A stretch of 64,000 nucleotides of DNA, taken from NCBI GenBank assembly GCA_039810585.1, contig JBDHXF010000001.1, forward strand, positions 163,555 to 227,554, read 5' to 3'. The stretch comes from JBBATK01 sp039810585 (GTDB taxonomy: Bacteria; Bacteroidota; Ignavibacteria; Kapaibacteriales; NICIL-2). Positions 45,127 through 54,786 of this stretch are shown piece by piece. A model generated the notes under the pieces. It did no database searches. It worked only from the letters and a program-made list of their open reading frames with translations, and was not told the DNA's origin. The position numbers and the translations under genes are program-made. Each line of letters begins with the position of its first letter. Position 1 is the stretch's first letter.

Positions 45127-48100
45127 CTATAACACATACTTAAACTCCGCGATCACTGAAATCGTGCCTTCATCATCAGCTGTTATCACAATTGGCTGAA
45201 AGTCACGATTAACAGGTTGCAGGGTGATTTTTACATGTCTCCAGATTCCTTCATCATCCGACGTTTTCACACTCGAATAGCGCTTCACTGTATATCTTTC
45301 ACCGCTTTCCGGGTCTGGCTCATTTCGTAGTTGCGCGAGCACTATCTTGCCTTGGCGCGTCCCTTCAACTGGTGTGGAGAAAACGCAATAAGATCCGTCA
45401 GGAATCATTGGCTCCATAGACTTGCCCACAACCTGCGCAACAAACATACCGGGACGCAATTTCCGTCCGTTGTTTACAACAACCCAGTCATCCCATTCAA
45501 CGTCTTCACTGATATGTTGTGGGTCTCCGAAAGCACCGGCCGCCGCTCTAAGTGGTACAAGTGGCAAACAAGTAACGTATCGCTGGTCGGGTCTCGGTTG
45601 TATGATACGTAATGCTGCTCGTTCTACTTGATCGCCTACACTTGTCGACTTCGTTGTCGATGCCTCATACCACTGCGTGTCGGACTTCAAATGCTCCTTT
45701 AAATCAGGCTTGTTTAGGTAACCAGCCAACTTTCGGAAGTGCCTTGTCATTGCTGCTGCATCATAGAGATCGCTCGCGGCAATCTCGATGACTTCATAAC
45801 CATTGTTACGAAGCCATGAACGAATTTGATGATCAATCTCCGCAGTTGCCGAGTTGCCGTGCAGGTGCTGGCTGAGACCATCAAGATAGATGCAAACGCC
45901 CTCGTCTGTACCTTGATCCACTGTTCGGTAGATGACGTCCGGGGTCGTGGTACCTATCGCCCTCTCCAGACGCAATTGCTCGCCGCGAATACCTTCTTCA
46001 AACCCTGCCGCAAGAAGCATGTGTCGTAACCGTCGCTCGGCTTCATTGACAGGTTGACTTCCCTCTTGAGGCTCCTGGGAGGGTTGCTTCGCCGGAATGT
46101 CGTATGCAAATGCTATCTTGTCGCCCCAGACGTTTAGCTTGTTCAAGGCAAGCTTACGGTCAAGATGTTTATGGTAGAAGCCGTTACGGAAAGTTTGCAG
46201 ACAGTCGATGCATGATGCATCGCAAGCGGTAGGACAATCTTGAACGACTAATTTAGCTGCGGCAATGATTTCCGGAAAGCGATCGCAGATTTGACTAAGA
46301 AGACCTGAACCACCTGGCATTGGATCCCACAGCACCGCATCTACTTCATCCCTATCAACATGACCGAGCACTAGCACCTGCAAGTCCTCCATCGTCATGT
46401 CGAGAACCTGAGTCGCTGCAATGCGCAGAGACTCAAGCATGCTATAAGCAGTCTTTTGGTCAGTACAACTCGGAATGGTCAGAGTGTCAGCTACGACATC
46501 TGAATAGAACCCCACTGGCCGCACCTTACGGCCGCATCGTTCCTCATGGGAGTCCCCGAACTGCTTGCGTTGAGTATCGGAGGACAGCGGCGATACGCTC
46601 TGACCACACACTGTACATACGGGATATCCAAAAAGGCCCGACTTCTCGATCGCTCGACTCGCACCAACGTTTACGAGGCGGAAGCGGACACCATGCTTCA
46701 AGTGGAGCGGTTGCTCCCCCCAATTGAAGGCCCGACCCCCATTGTGCTGTTCGCGCTCAAGCCCAAAGACAGCTACTGGTAGCTGGAACCGCAGCTCTTC
46801 GTCATCTGAAATATGCGACTGGTGTACAAGGTCAACATCACAGACAGCTATCGCCTGTATCACATGAGCACTAAGTCCGCTAATCGCCGCCGCAAAGTTA
46901 GTTAGTTTTACAGCCTGGCGTTCGACGACAACTTCGAAGGCCGGTACTTCGGCATTCTGTTCGTCCGCGTCGCGATGAAAGCGTCTCGCGACAAAACGAT
47001 TTCCGTTGGCGTAGATCAAATTGCCTGGTACGTATTCACGCAAGGCTACGCTAGGAGGACGTGGGAGAGTAAACTCCATCGCACCTGTTTGCCAGAACGG
47101 GATTTCCGCAGTACCGAGAACTGAGCCAACTTCAAGTCCATAACCGGGTAAGAAGCCCTCTGCCGCGAGTACGCCGAACGTGTTGACGTCGTCGTAACCT
47201 TCAGCTTCACGACGGACTCGGCGAGCAGTACCTTTGAAGCGCCCAACCAAAGAGTTACACCGATTAAACAACGCGTTATCTTCGGGTTCGAGCGTACCAT
47301 GTTGTTCGCGTATAGCATTCAGCCGTTTCATCTGATCGAGTGCCCAACGCAGACGACGATTGAGTCGCGTTATCACTTGATCAAGCGCGTCTACCATTGT
47401 CGCTATATGTTGAAGCAATGCTCCAGGCGTCACGACCTGGGCATCCCCCGCGGGCCAACCTTGATGAAAAACTTCTCCGACATAAACACAGAGGTCATCG
47501 AGACTAGAATTGATCAGGTGTCGCAGCGGAGTGAGGTCGAAGCGAACCGTCCGTACCTTTCCCCCGTCGAAGAGATACGATGAGACTCTATCCGGCAAAC
47601 ACATCTTCAGCACGCTGTCGATCGCACCTCGATCAGCCTCGGTCCGTGCTTCATCACGAGTATATTGATGTAACCGAGTGATGACAGTTGCATGAACATG
47701 CTTGCCCACCATCAACTCGTTACGGAGGTTAAACGCCGGGGGATCGACATGTCCAGCCAAGAGTTTCAGTGGATCGTTGAAGTATGCTCGGTCGTGCGAA
47801 ACAGTACGGCAATAGGTAACATCCACGGCCATGCGATGCCGACGGCCTGCGCGACCTGCGCGTTGCCAGTAGTTTGCTGGCAATGGTGGAACATTTCGCA
47901 TCAGTACCGCATCGAGCTGACCTATGTCCACTCCCAGCTCTAAAGTCGGAGTACAGACGAAAGTGTTAAGTGCGTCACTATCACTTTTAAAAAGGTTCTC
48001 AAGTCGCTCTCTTTCTTCGTTGGGCACCATCGCTGTATGTTCCTCGGGACGGAGCATCGAATATCCCTGATCGAGCATTTGCAAATCGTAGTTATCATTA

Positions 48101-51072
48101 TCCTCACGAACAAACTCAAGCGTGCCATTACATCGCCATGCCATGCAAGCACGGTGGGGAGTGCGGCGTGTGCTGCGACGTCGACAAGTGGCACAACGCC
48201 ATACGCCGTAATTCGACTGAAGACGCAGGAGATCGGCATTTACTTGATAGACGTCATTTACATGCGGCAGAGCATTTCCCTTAGAACCCTTCAATGTCAC
48301 AGGATGTAGTAGCTTGCGATCGACGAGAAATTGGAACATGCGCTCAAGAAAATCCTCAATGTCATCGTCCACTACGCCCCACTTTTTTGCTACCTGTTTC
48401 AGGACTGTGTCGCCACGCTCACTTAACCATTGTGTAACGTACTCGGTCTTCTCGGTCGACTCACGCCGCAGCTTAGTCCCGCTCGGTGCACCCAGTCTTG
48501 GCATGTAACCTTGCTGAATCTCTAGATCACCGTCCATCCAATATCGGCTAAAAATCTCGCGCTCAGGGTCCCACAAAATCTGTTTTCGCCTGAGGTAGTC
48601 GAGCACGCTGGCAACTCCGTCACACAGATCTTCCGCAGGCATACCAAGTTCTCGAGCTGTACGCCTTATCCAATCAACGCCTTTGTCGAGACCTTGGTAC
48701 TCAACCTTCATGCGCCCCCACGGCTCAAGACCAATGGCTTGCCGTGACGAAAGTGTTACTTCTCGCAGCACCTGGATGCGCAGAAACTTGCGTCGCTCCT
48801 GCTCGTGACGACTGCCACCGCCCTCCTTGCGCTGCACCTGCCAAACCTCGGGAACTAACGCCCGCGACAGTGACTCATCAGCCTCTAGCTGTTCATCTAT
48901 ATACCGTGCCAGGTCACCGACAGTTAGCGGACTTTCCCTCAGTGCTTCTGACATTAATGAACGTAAGCGGAAGCGACGAGCATGATCTTTCATCCATCCA
49001 GCTTGAAATGCAGCGTCCTGTCGGTTATCACAAAAAACTAGAAGCCGAGGTCGCTCAGAGTGGTGAACCATGTCCTGCGCCAGGACATGCACATCTGCAA
49101 CATTGGTCGCGCGAACAGGACGAGCTGGTTCTCGGTAACTAGTGCCGGAGCTCCTTCCACTCGCGCTGCATGAGAGGCAGCTAGTCAGATAGCCTGGGTT
49201 TTCCGGTTTACTACGGACTACGTAAAGTAACACAAATTCACCCTTTGATCCGCAGGCAAGACAGCGATGCCCAGATTCTGGGTGGGCAGCGCCACAACTC
49301 CTACAAAAATGCAACGACTGTACGCGCGCGTGATCATCAAGACCACTTTCCTCATCGCCATCATCACCATTTCCTCCGATGATGCGATCGAGCAATACTA
49401 CCCGATTACCACCTTGCGCCTCAGCCAACGGCTCCCAATACGAGTCTTCACCGACCGCCTCACCCCCGCCTGCTCTTTTAACCGTAAAGTTGAAATCCTT
49501 CAGAGAACTAACATAATAGTGCTGCCCGCAGGTGGTACAGGTCGTGATAGGGAAGTGAAAATGACGCGTCCCATCGGCACTTTCATGCAACTCATCTTCG
49601 GCGGCTAACCACAGTCTTGGTCCGGGCGCACCTTCTGGAAAAGTGACGACTGCGCCACTAATACCGCGCACGAAGGCATGCACCACGGGTCGTAAGAGGG
49701 GGCGATTGCCGCTACGCGCTGCCGCGCCGAGCGTTAGCCAAGACAACACCTCCTCCTCACTCACCGGACGTTTGACAATATCATGTAAGCGACTTGGCAA
49801 CTCACTTAGTGCAGTTGGGGTTGATAGCAACTCTGCTAGCTGCCACACGATCTCGTTGCTAGTTAGCACTTGATGGAGAATTTCGGTCCACTCGCCTTTC
49901 GGTAACGATGCACCTGAGAGCTTCTTGTATACCGATTCTACCTTGACTCCACTTGCATCCTCAACGGCTGCCACCACCTCACCTAAAATTTCCGTCGGAT
50001 CCCATTTGGTTGCGGCAGGAACACTTCGTGTTGCCTCCCATTCTTCGCGCTCATATGCTTCACCAACGGTCTTAACGGCACTCATGTCAACGCCGAAGAA
50101 TCGCGAGGCGAACTCGAGCGCGGCGTTGGGGTTCTCTTGGTCGACAATTGTTGCAGATGTCGCAACGCAAACAGTGTCCTGTGCCGCACGACCGCAGAAC
50201 GCACGCAAACGACGGATCAAGCACGCGGTCTCGGCACCCTGGGCTCCTGTGAATGTATGTGCCTCATCGAAAACCAAGAAGTCAAGTCGTGCACCAGCAA
50301 AGAGTTCCACATCGCGCTGACGGGTTAGCAACAATTCAAGCTGCTTAACGTTTGTAAGTAGTATCCGAGGTTGACCTCCTGGGCGACGCATTGCCTCGCG
50401 CGAACAGACCTCTTCAGATGGATAAACTGTATCACTTCGCTTCTCATCGCGTGCTGCCTTAACCCGTGCTTCGTAATCTGCACGCGACGCACCTTTCGGC
50501 AATCGGATGCCAACCACGTCAGCATCCTTTTCAGGTGTTTTGCCAACATACATGCCAAAGCTGATACCAGTACCTGCAAGCAGCCCGCGCAGGCGTCCAA
50601 GCTGATCTTCAGCGAGGGCATTCATCGGGTAGACAATAACTGCAGAGATACCGGCTGTTGCATTCTCATCTCGCAGTTCAAGACATTTACTGACGATTGG
50701 ATACAGAAAGCACTCGGATTTACCAGAGCCGGTACCAGTTGAAACAAGAGTTGTCTGACCCTCATAAATCGCACGTATTGCCTCTTCCTGGTGACCGTAA
50801 ACGTGCGTTATTTCGGCTGGTATGCGCTGTCGCATGTGCGGATGAAAAACACCCTCTGTTACAAGTGAGTCAACTGACGCTCCACGACGGAACGGTCGCG
50901 AAACACTAACGAAGGGTCCTTTAAGCAGCGGTGAGTTGCGGGTAGCATCGAGCGAAAGAAGTTGCCGCATTTGCGTGTTCAGTCGCTCGTCAGCAAACGG
51001 ATAAGCTGTTAACTGATACCTAAGGAAACTCCGAACAATCTTTTCCGTAAACACTATGGGATTAAGAGCCAT
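45127..51072 (-). CDS. Giant YprA-family helicase with DUF1998, nuclease-like and S24/LexA protease domains
   Basis: This 1981-residue protein has several parts in order. First is a superfamily 2 helicase: Q-motif YGHQEEAI, Walker A STGTGSGKSE (111-120), DEAH box at 269-272 and motif III SAT. Two zinc-type clusters follow (CTTCGQHYY; CRSCGAAHPESGHRCLACG). The second helicase half ends in QRAGRAGRR. Next comes DUF1998 with DPMPGGSGLL and the cysteine set CPTACDASCIDCL (about 1610), as in MrfA/YprA, DISARM and Druantia proteins. A PD-(D/E)XK-like segment follows (TTPDVIY, YLDGLSQHLHG, GYEVIEI; about 1709-1760). Last is an S24/LexA domain with Ala1845-Gly1846, Ser1885 in GKSMEPMIPDG and Lys1930 in YTVKRYS. 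It is the last large gene of the defence operon, two bases after the RecD-like gene. It may sense DNA damage or infection and cleave itself; this is inference. Confidence 0.9.
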   Translation of the reverse strand: MALNPIVFTEKIVRSFLRYQLTAYPFADERLNTQMRQLLSLDATRNSPLLKGPFVSVSRPFRRGASVDSLVTEGVFHPHMRQRIPAEITHVYGHQEEAIRAIYEGQTTLVSTGTGSGKSECFLYPIVSKCLELRDENATAGISAVIVYPMNALAEDQLGRLRGLLAGTGISFGMYVGKTPEKDADVVGIRLPKGASRADYEARVKAARDEKRSDTVYPSEEVCSREAMRRPGGQPRILLTNVKQLELLLTRQRDVELFAGARLDFLVFDEAHTFTGAQGAETACLIRRLRAFCGRAAQDTVCVATSATIVDQENPNAALEFASRFFGVDMSAVKTVGEAYEREEWEATRSVPAATKWDPTEILGEVVAAVEDASGVKVESVYKKLSGASLPKGEWTEILHQVLTSNEIVWQLAELLSTPTALSELPSRLHDIVKRPVSEEEVLSWLTLGAAARSGNRPLLRPVVHAFVRGISGAVVTFPEGAPGPRLWLAAEDELHESADGTRHFHFPITTCTTCGQHYYVSSLKDFNFTVKRAGGGEAVGEDSYWEPLAEAQGGNRVVLLDRIIGGNGDDGDEESGLDDHARVQSLHFCRSCGAAHPESGHRCLACGSKGEFVLLYVVRSKPENPGYLTSCLSCSASGRSSGTSYREPARPVRATNVADVHVLAQDMVHHSERPRLLVFCDNRQDAAFQAGWMKDHARRFRLRSLMSEALRESPLTVGDLARYIDEQLEADESLSRALVPEVWQVQRKEGGGSRHEQERRKFLRIQVLREVTLSSRQAIGLEPWGRMKVEYQGLDKGVDWIRRTARELGMPAEDLCDGVASVLDYLRRKQILWDPEREIFSRYWMDGDLEIQQGYMPRLGAPSGTKLRRESTEKTEYVTQWLSERGDTVLKQVAKKWGVVDDDIEDFLERMFQFLVDRKLLHPVTLKGSKGNALPHVNDVYQVNADLLRLQSNYGVWRCATCRRRSTRRTPHRACMAWRCNGTLEFVREDNDNYDLQMLDQGYSMLRPEEHTAMVPNEERERLENLFKSDSDALNTFVCTPTLELGVDIGQLDAVLMRNVPPLPANYWQRAGRAGRRHRMAVDVTYCRTVSHDRAYFNDPLKLLAGHVDPPAFNLRNELMVGKHVHATVITRLHQYTRDEARTEADRGAIDSVLKMCLPDRVSSYLFDGGKVRTVRFDLTPLRHLINSSLDDLCVYVGEVFHQGWPAGDAQVVTPGALLQHIATMVDALDQVITRLNRRLRWALDQMKRLNAIREQHGTLEPEDNALFNRCNSLVGRFKGTARRVRREAEGYDDVNTFGVLAAEGFLPGYGLEVGSVLGTAEIPFWQTGAMEFTLPRPPSVALREYVPGNLIYANGNRFVARRFHRDADEQNAEVPAFEVVVERQAVKLTNFAAAISGLSAHVIQAIAVCDVDLVHQSHISDDEELRFQLPVAVFGLEREQHNGGRAFNWGEQPLHLKHGVRFRLVNVGASRAIEKSGLFGYPVCTVCGQSVSPLSSDTQRKQFGDSHEERCGRKVRPVGFYSDVVADTLTIPSCTDQKTAYSMLESLRIAATQVLDMTMEDLQVLVLGHVDRDEVDAVLWDPMPGGSGLLSQICDRFPEIIAAAKLVVQDCPTACDASCIDCLQTFRNGFYHKHLDRKLALNKLNVWGDKIAFAYDIPAKQPSQEPQEGSQPVNEAERRLRHMLLAAGFEEGIRGEQLRLERAIGTTTPDVIYRTVDQGTDEGVCIYLDGLSQHLHGNSATAEIDHQIRSWLRNNGYEVIEIAASDLYDAAAMTRHFRKLAGYLNKPDLKEHLKSDTQWYEASTTKSTSVGDQVERAALRIIQPRPDQRYVTCLPLVPLRAAAGAFGDPQHISEDVEWDDWVVVNNGRKLRPGMFVAQVVGKSMEPMIPDGSYCVFSTPVEGTRQGKIVLAQLRNEPDPESGERYTVKRYSSVKTSDDEGIWRHVKITLQPVNRDFQPIVITADDEGTISVIAEFKYVL

Positions 51073-51074
51073 GG

Positions 51075-54000
51075 CTATAGTAGATTTCTTATACGATTTA
51101 ACGTTGCAGAAAGCAAAACTGAATCAAGGCCACCACGACTATCATCCTCGGACGTAAAGAGAGTTACACCCTCGCGAAATCCATTACTTTCATACCACTT
51201 TTTCTTCCATATCCAGCCACGGCGGTAGTCTTCACGCGACAACATCCCAAGGTGTTCCCAAATAATGAGTTCACCATCCGGGGTAATAAACGAGAAGTCC
51301 GGGCGAAGGCGGCCTGGTTCATTCGTGCCTTCACAGATTCGCTCATACTCATAATTCATGCCGTTTTGATGTAGCATATTCGCAATCACCAGTTCGGACT
51401 TACTTCGTACCAAATGCCCCTTCTCGGTCTTGTGAATCAGGTGGCGTGCATAAGGCACCTCCTCGTCTGTTGGGCGCACAGAAGCTACAAACAAATTAGT
51501 ATTGCGCCGTGCGGTCTCGGAACGCTCCGGTTTGGTAAGGTCGTACAAACCCGACAAATCACCGCCCTCAATTAGCAGCACTAATTGCTTCTTCGACCGT
51601 GTCATAGCAGTGTATAAGAGCTCCTTTGATAACAAGCGACTTTTCGCCGGAATTATTACGAAAACCTTTTCAAATTCACTGCCTTGGGACTTGTGGACTG
51701 TAAGGGCATATGCAAGTTGTAAGGGCGCCCGTCGCTCGGAAAACTCTTTACTCTTGAATTGAAAGGTTGCTCCTGGTCTGCCCGCGAATAAACAATTGAG
51801 TTCAGTATGCGGTTCTATCTGAGAAGCAGTAAGTAGGCCTACTTCGCCATTTGCCACATAAGTCGTATCTCTACTTCTAGTTGACCAATCATAGTAGTCA
51901 CGCTCTCTGTTAAAGGTGTTAATTACTTTGTCGTGTTTAACAATCGTTTCGTCACCAAAACTTGGCACCCAAGGTTGTTTGCCGGCAAAGAGTTCCCTGG
52001 ATCTAAATCTTTTCTGCACCCATCGATTCAGCTCTTGAACCCCATGGATCTGCATCCGCACGGGTGATAAAATCTGCCACTTTTCACAAGCTGATGGTGC
52101 CGAGAAATCAATATAGCCGTTTGGCGATATTCCGAGGGAAGCGTTAAATCCATCTACATCATATTCATTATTCATGCCTAGGTGCTCGGTGAATGAAGCA
52201 AGTAGCTGTGATTGAAGTTCGGATGCGGTAGTCCAAAAACGAATCTGGAGGTCATTAAAAGATTTTCCTGTCTCTAGGTCGCTAAGAATTCTATCTGCAT
52301 CAACAGCTTGTGGCTCTCGAGTGTACCAACTGGCGAGTCGCAATGCATCTGAGCCTCCTTCCTGCTCTGCTGCACGTACAACCACACTTAGTCTCGCCAA
52401 TGCATCCTGTAAACGGTGTCCGTTTTCATCAATTAACTGTGAACTGTCCAAGTATGCTACCAGGTCTGCGAAAGGTCTCCCAACACCTATAGGAGGCAAT
52501 TGGTTAGGATCTCCAACAAGTATTATTCGTTGCACATGAGCCAGGTCTAACGTCTCCAGTACAGCGAACAGGTCATCCATGGTTAACATGGAGCATTCAT
52601 CTATGACTACCGTACGCTCTCTACGGTATTTCTCGTCGCCATTGAACAACGGGCGCTGTCTAATTGCGTCGTACCTATTGTTTTGGTACAGAAACTGAGC
52701 GATTGTCATTGCCTCGGCATTGGCAGAACCTCCAAGACGTACACGAGCTTTGCCCGTTGGAGCTAGCAGCAGGATTCCGCCTCTAGCAATTTCTGCGCTC
52801 AACATGACGGCACCCATCACGGACGTTTTGCCAGTTCCTGCTTTGCCCACTAGTACCGACAACTTGCGTCCAGTTAAACTACTCAGGGCCTTGGCTTGTT
52901 CAGCCAGAGCTTCTTTATGCCTTTGGTCATTTGAATTATAGTGCCCGCCGGAATTCAATATGGCTCGTTTCAACAGATCCATCCAGTCATCATCGGGGGG
53001 CGCTATTGCTCGCTTTGCCCTTCCTTCGAGTATCTTCCTAAGACTATTTTCCCTATTGTAGAGCTCATATAGTTGTAGCGCTAGTACCTCTTTTTCACCA
53101 TGCTCGTCAACGATTAAATTGACCGTTTTCACGACACCTTGCAGCGTGTCTTCATTCGCAGTTACCCAGTCCACCCCAAACGTACAATCACGATTCGTAT
53201 CCATCTTGGCTACCTGCATACTTAAATCTGCGACGCTCATCAGAGTGTCTCCCTTGAGAGCGGCACAGCGTAGAACAGAGACAATTGTGGCACGAACTCT
53301 TCGCGAATCGAGGTGTGAGGTTAGCCTCGATGGTTCAGGCAATGGATGCCGAGAGATAATTGTAGAATCAGGAAGCAATCCTCGGTCGATGGTACCAAAG
53401 CTAACCGGAGCTTCACTATTGTCGCCAAGATCCGTCTCACATATTCGATAGGGGTTAGCCAAAATCTCCTCATCGCTAACAAAAACAGTGGTTCCGCGAT
53501 TTCGTTTTTGCGGATCGAACCATCGAGCTGCTTGATCGACGGTCATTGAAAAACGCGAAAGCAGCTTTGCAAGCGCGCGTCGATTCTCGGGTAATCGCAG
53601 CCACTTGTTCTGCAATGCCGTCAAGTGGTGTGTGTAAGCAGGTTTAGGAGCGCGTACCACGCCTTGAAACAATTGGTCCACCAATGGCCAGGGGTCATCA
53701 TCGGATCCAATCATACCGTTGCTAACCAGATCGAGCGCTAGCGCTGTACCTAGAGGCATCCCCAAAGCCTCAAGTACGGGGCCTAGCCCAGGGAATGCTC
53801 CGCGGTCTTGCCAAGCCTCAGCAATCCGCTCGTTCAGCCAAGCCTCCCGCTGCTCCCAAGGACCTTTTGCAATGCCATGCGCTTTTATCCTTCGTACCGC
53901 TTCAAGGCACTTGACCAAAGTGCTCAAAGCCACATCCGGAGCTGCCAATTCTCCAGCATAGCTGAAGGCACGCATGTCAGTCTGATCTACCGCAACGGCA

Positions 54001-54773
54001 ATCTCCTCTAAGAGAGCGACTCGACGTTCGTCCTCTTGTGTGTCACCGGTCGATTCCAAATAGTCGTGATAGGGAAAAATGAATCCATCGGTCCCTTCAG
54101 GCCGGATGGAGTGGCGGATGAGGCGATCCCACATGGAATAAGAATTGCCACCTTTTGAATCGTAGTATTCTAATCGTCCAACCTTGAGTATTGTCCCGAC
54201 ACCAATTACTAGCCGAGAAAACTTGTCACCTAAGGGTTGTCCTTCTTTGCAGTAGAAGAACACCAGTGACCGCTCATCGTGAAGGTGGCCAAAAAATAGT
54301 TCGGTCAGCGCCTTCTGGCGCTCGCGACCAAATACCCAAGGCGTTTTGTCAAATGGGCCTTTCTCATCTGGTGGCAGTATGGCTAAAAAGCTATCATCTA
54401 TTCGCTTCTGTTCAGATTTGAGCATCCAATTAAATGGTACTACAAATGTTGAATAAGGGGGCACCTTCACGGTTGTTGGTTTCAAATTCCCGTGAGTGCT
54501 CTCGGCCTTTCTCACGTCTGCATATGGGTGCACAAATCTCCGACACCACCCAGTTTCATTCATAAAACCACCTCCCTCTGCTTTACAAGGTGGCAATTGT
54601 TCGAAATCAAGGTCCGCGAATGCTGTTTGCGCAAGCTCATCCTCGGCTTCCTCTTTTCGTGACTCACGCACACGGTCAAGAGCCACACAGTATGGGTTGC
54701 TACTGGGGTGCTTGCAGATCGCACCATTCCAACGATTATCATGCCACGCTACACGTGCGGTCAGATGAAACAT
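51075..54773 (-). CDS. RecD-like DNA helicase with C-terminal nuclease-like domain
   Basis: The 1232-residue protein begins FHLTARVAWHDNRWNGAIC, an N-terminal pattern of a family of RecD-like helicases found in defence loci. I set the start at ATG 54773 for this reason and because a GAAGGA site precedes it; the frame extends to 54827, overlapping the methylase gene. About 600 residues of unknown function follow. Then comes the superfamily 1B helicase: Walker A GKAGTGKTS (about 642), VIDECSMLT, GDPNQLPPIG, and the UvrD-type C-terminal motif LAYALTVHKSQGSEFE with YTAMTRSKKQ. The last 130 residues resemble a PD-(D/E)XK nuclease: SELVIANML, then RPDFSF (about 1156), then IIWEHLGM. Base composition is more AT-rich than in its neighbours, suggesting a separate origin. 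Confidence 0.85.
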   Translation of the reverse strand: MFHLTARVAWHDNRWNGAICKHPSSNPYCVALDRVRESRKEEAEDELAQTAFADLDFEQLPPCKAEGGGFMNETGWCRRFVHPYADVRKAESTHGNLKPTTVKVPPYSTFVVPFNWMLKSEQKRIDDSFLAILPPDEKGPFDKTPWVFGRERQKALTELFFGHLHDERSLVFFYCKEGQPLGDKFSRLVIGVGTILKVGRLEYYDSKGGNSYSMWDRLIRHSIRPEGTDGFIFPYHDYLESTGDTQEDERRVALLEEIAVAVDQTDMRAFSYAGELAAPDVALSTLVKCLEAVRRIKAHGIAKGPWEQREAWLNERIAEAWQDRGAFPGLGPVLEALGMPLGTALALDLVSNGMIGSDDDPWPLVDQLFQGVVRAPKPAYTHHLTALQNKWLRLPENRRALAKLLSRFSMTVDQAARWFDPQKRNRGTTVFVSDEEILANPYRICETDLGDNSEAPVSFGTIDRGLLPDSTIISRHPLPEPSRLTSHLDSRRVRATIVSVLRCAALKGDTLMSVADLSMQVAKMDTNRDCTFGVDWVTANEDTLQGVVKTVNLIVDEHGEKEVLALQLYELYNRENSLRKILEGRAKRAIAPPDDDWMDLLKRAILNSGGHYNSNDQRHKEALAEQAKALSSLTGRKLSVLVGKAGTGKTSVMGAVMLSAEIARGGILLLAPTGKARVRLGGSANAEAMTIAQFLYQNNRYDAIRQRPLFNGDEKYRRERTVVIDECSMLTMDDLFAVLETLDLAHVQRIILVGDPNQLPPIGVGRPFADLVAYLDSSQLIDENGHRLQDALARLSVVVRAAEQEGGSDALRLASWYTREPQAVDADRILSDLETGKSFNDLQIRFWTTASELQSQLLASFTEHLGMNNEYDVDGFNASLGISPNGYIDFSAPSACEKWQILSPVRMQIHGVQELNRWVQKRFRSRELFAGKQPWVPSFGDETIVKHDKVINTFNRERDYYDWSTRSRDTTYVANGEVGLLTASQIEPHTELNCLFAGRPGATFQFKSKEFSERRAPLQLAYALTVHKSQGSEFEKVFVIIPAKSRLLSKELLYTAMTRSKKQLVLLIEGGDLSGLYDLTKPERSETARRNTNLFVASVRPTDEEVPYARHLIHKTEKGHLVRSKSELVIANMLHQNGMNYEYERICEGTNEPGRLRPDFSFITPDGELIIWEHLGMLSREDYRRGWIWKKKWYESNGFREGVTLFTSEDDSRGGLDSVLLSATLNRIRNLL

Positions 54774-54786
54774 GCTTCTTGGTCCT

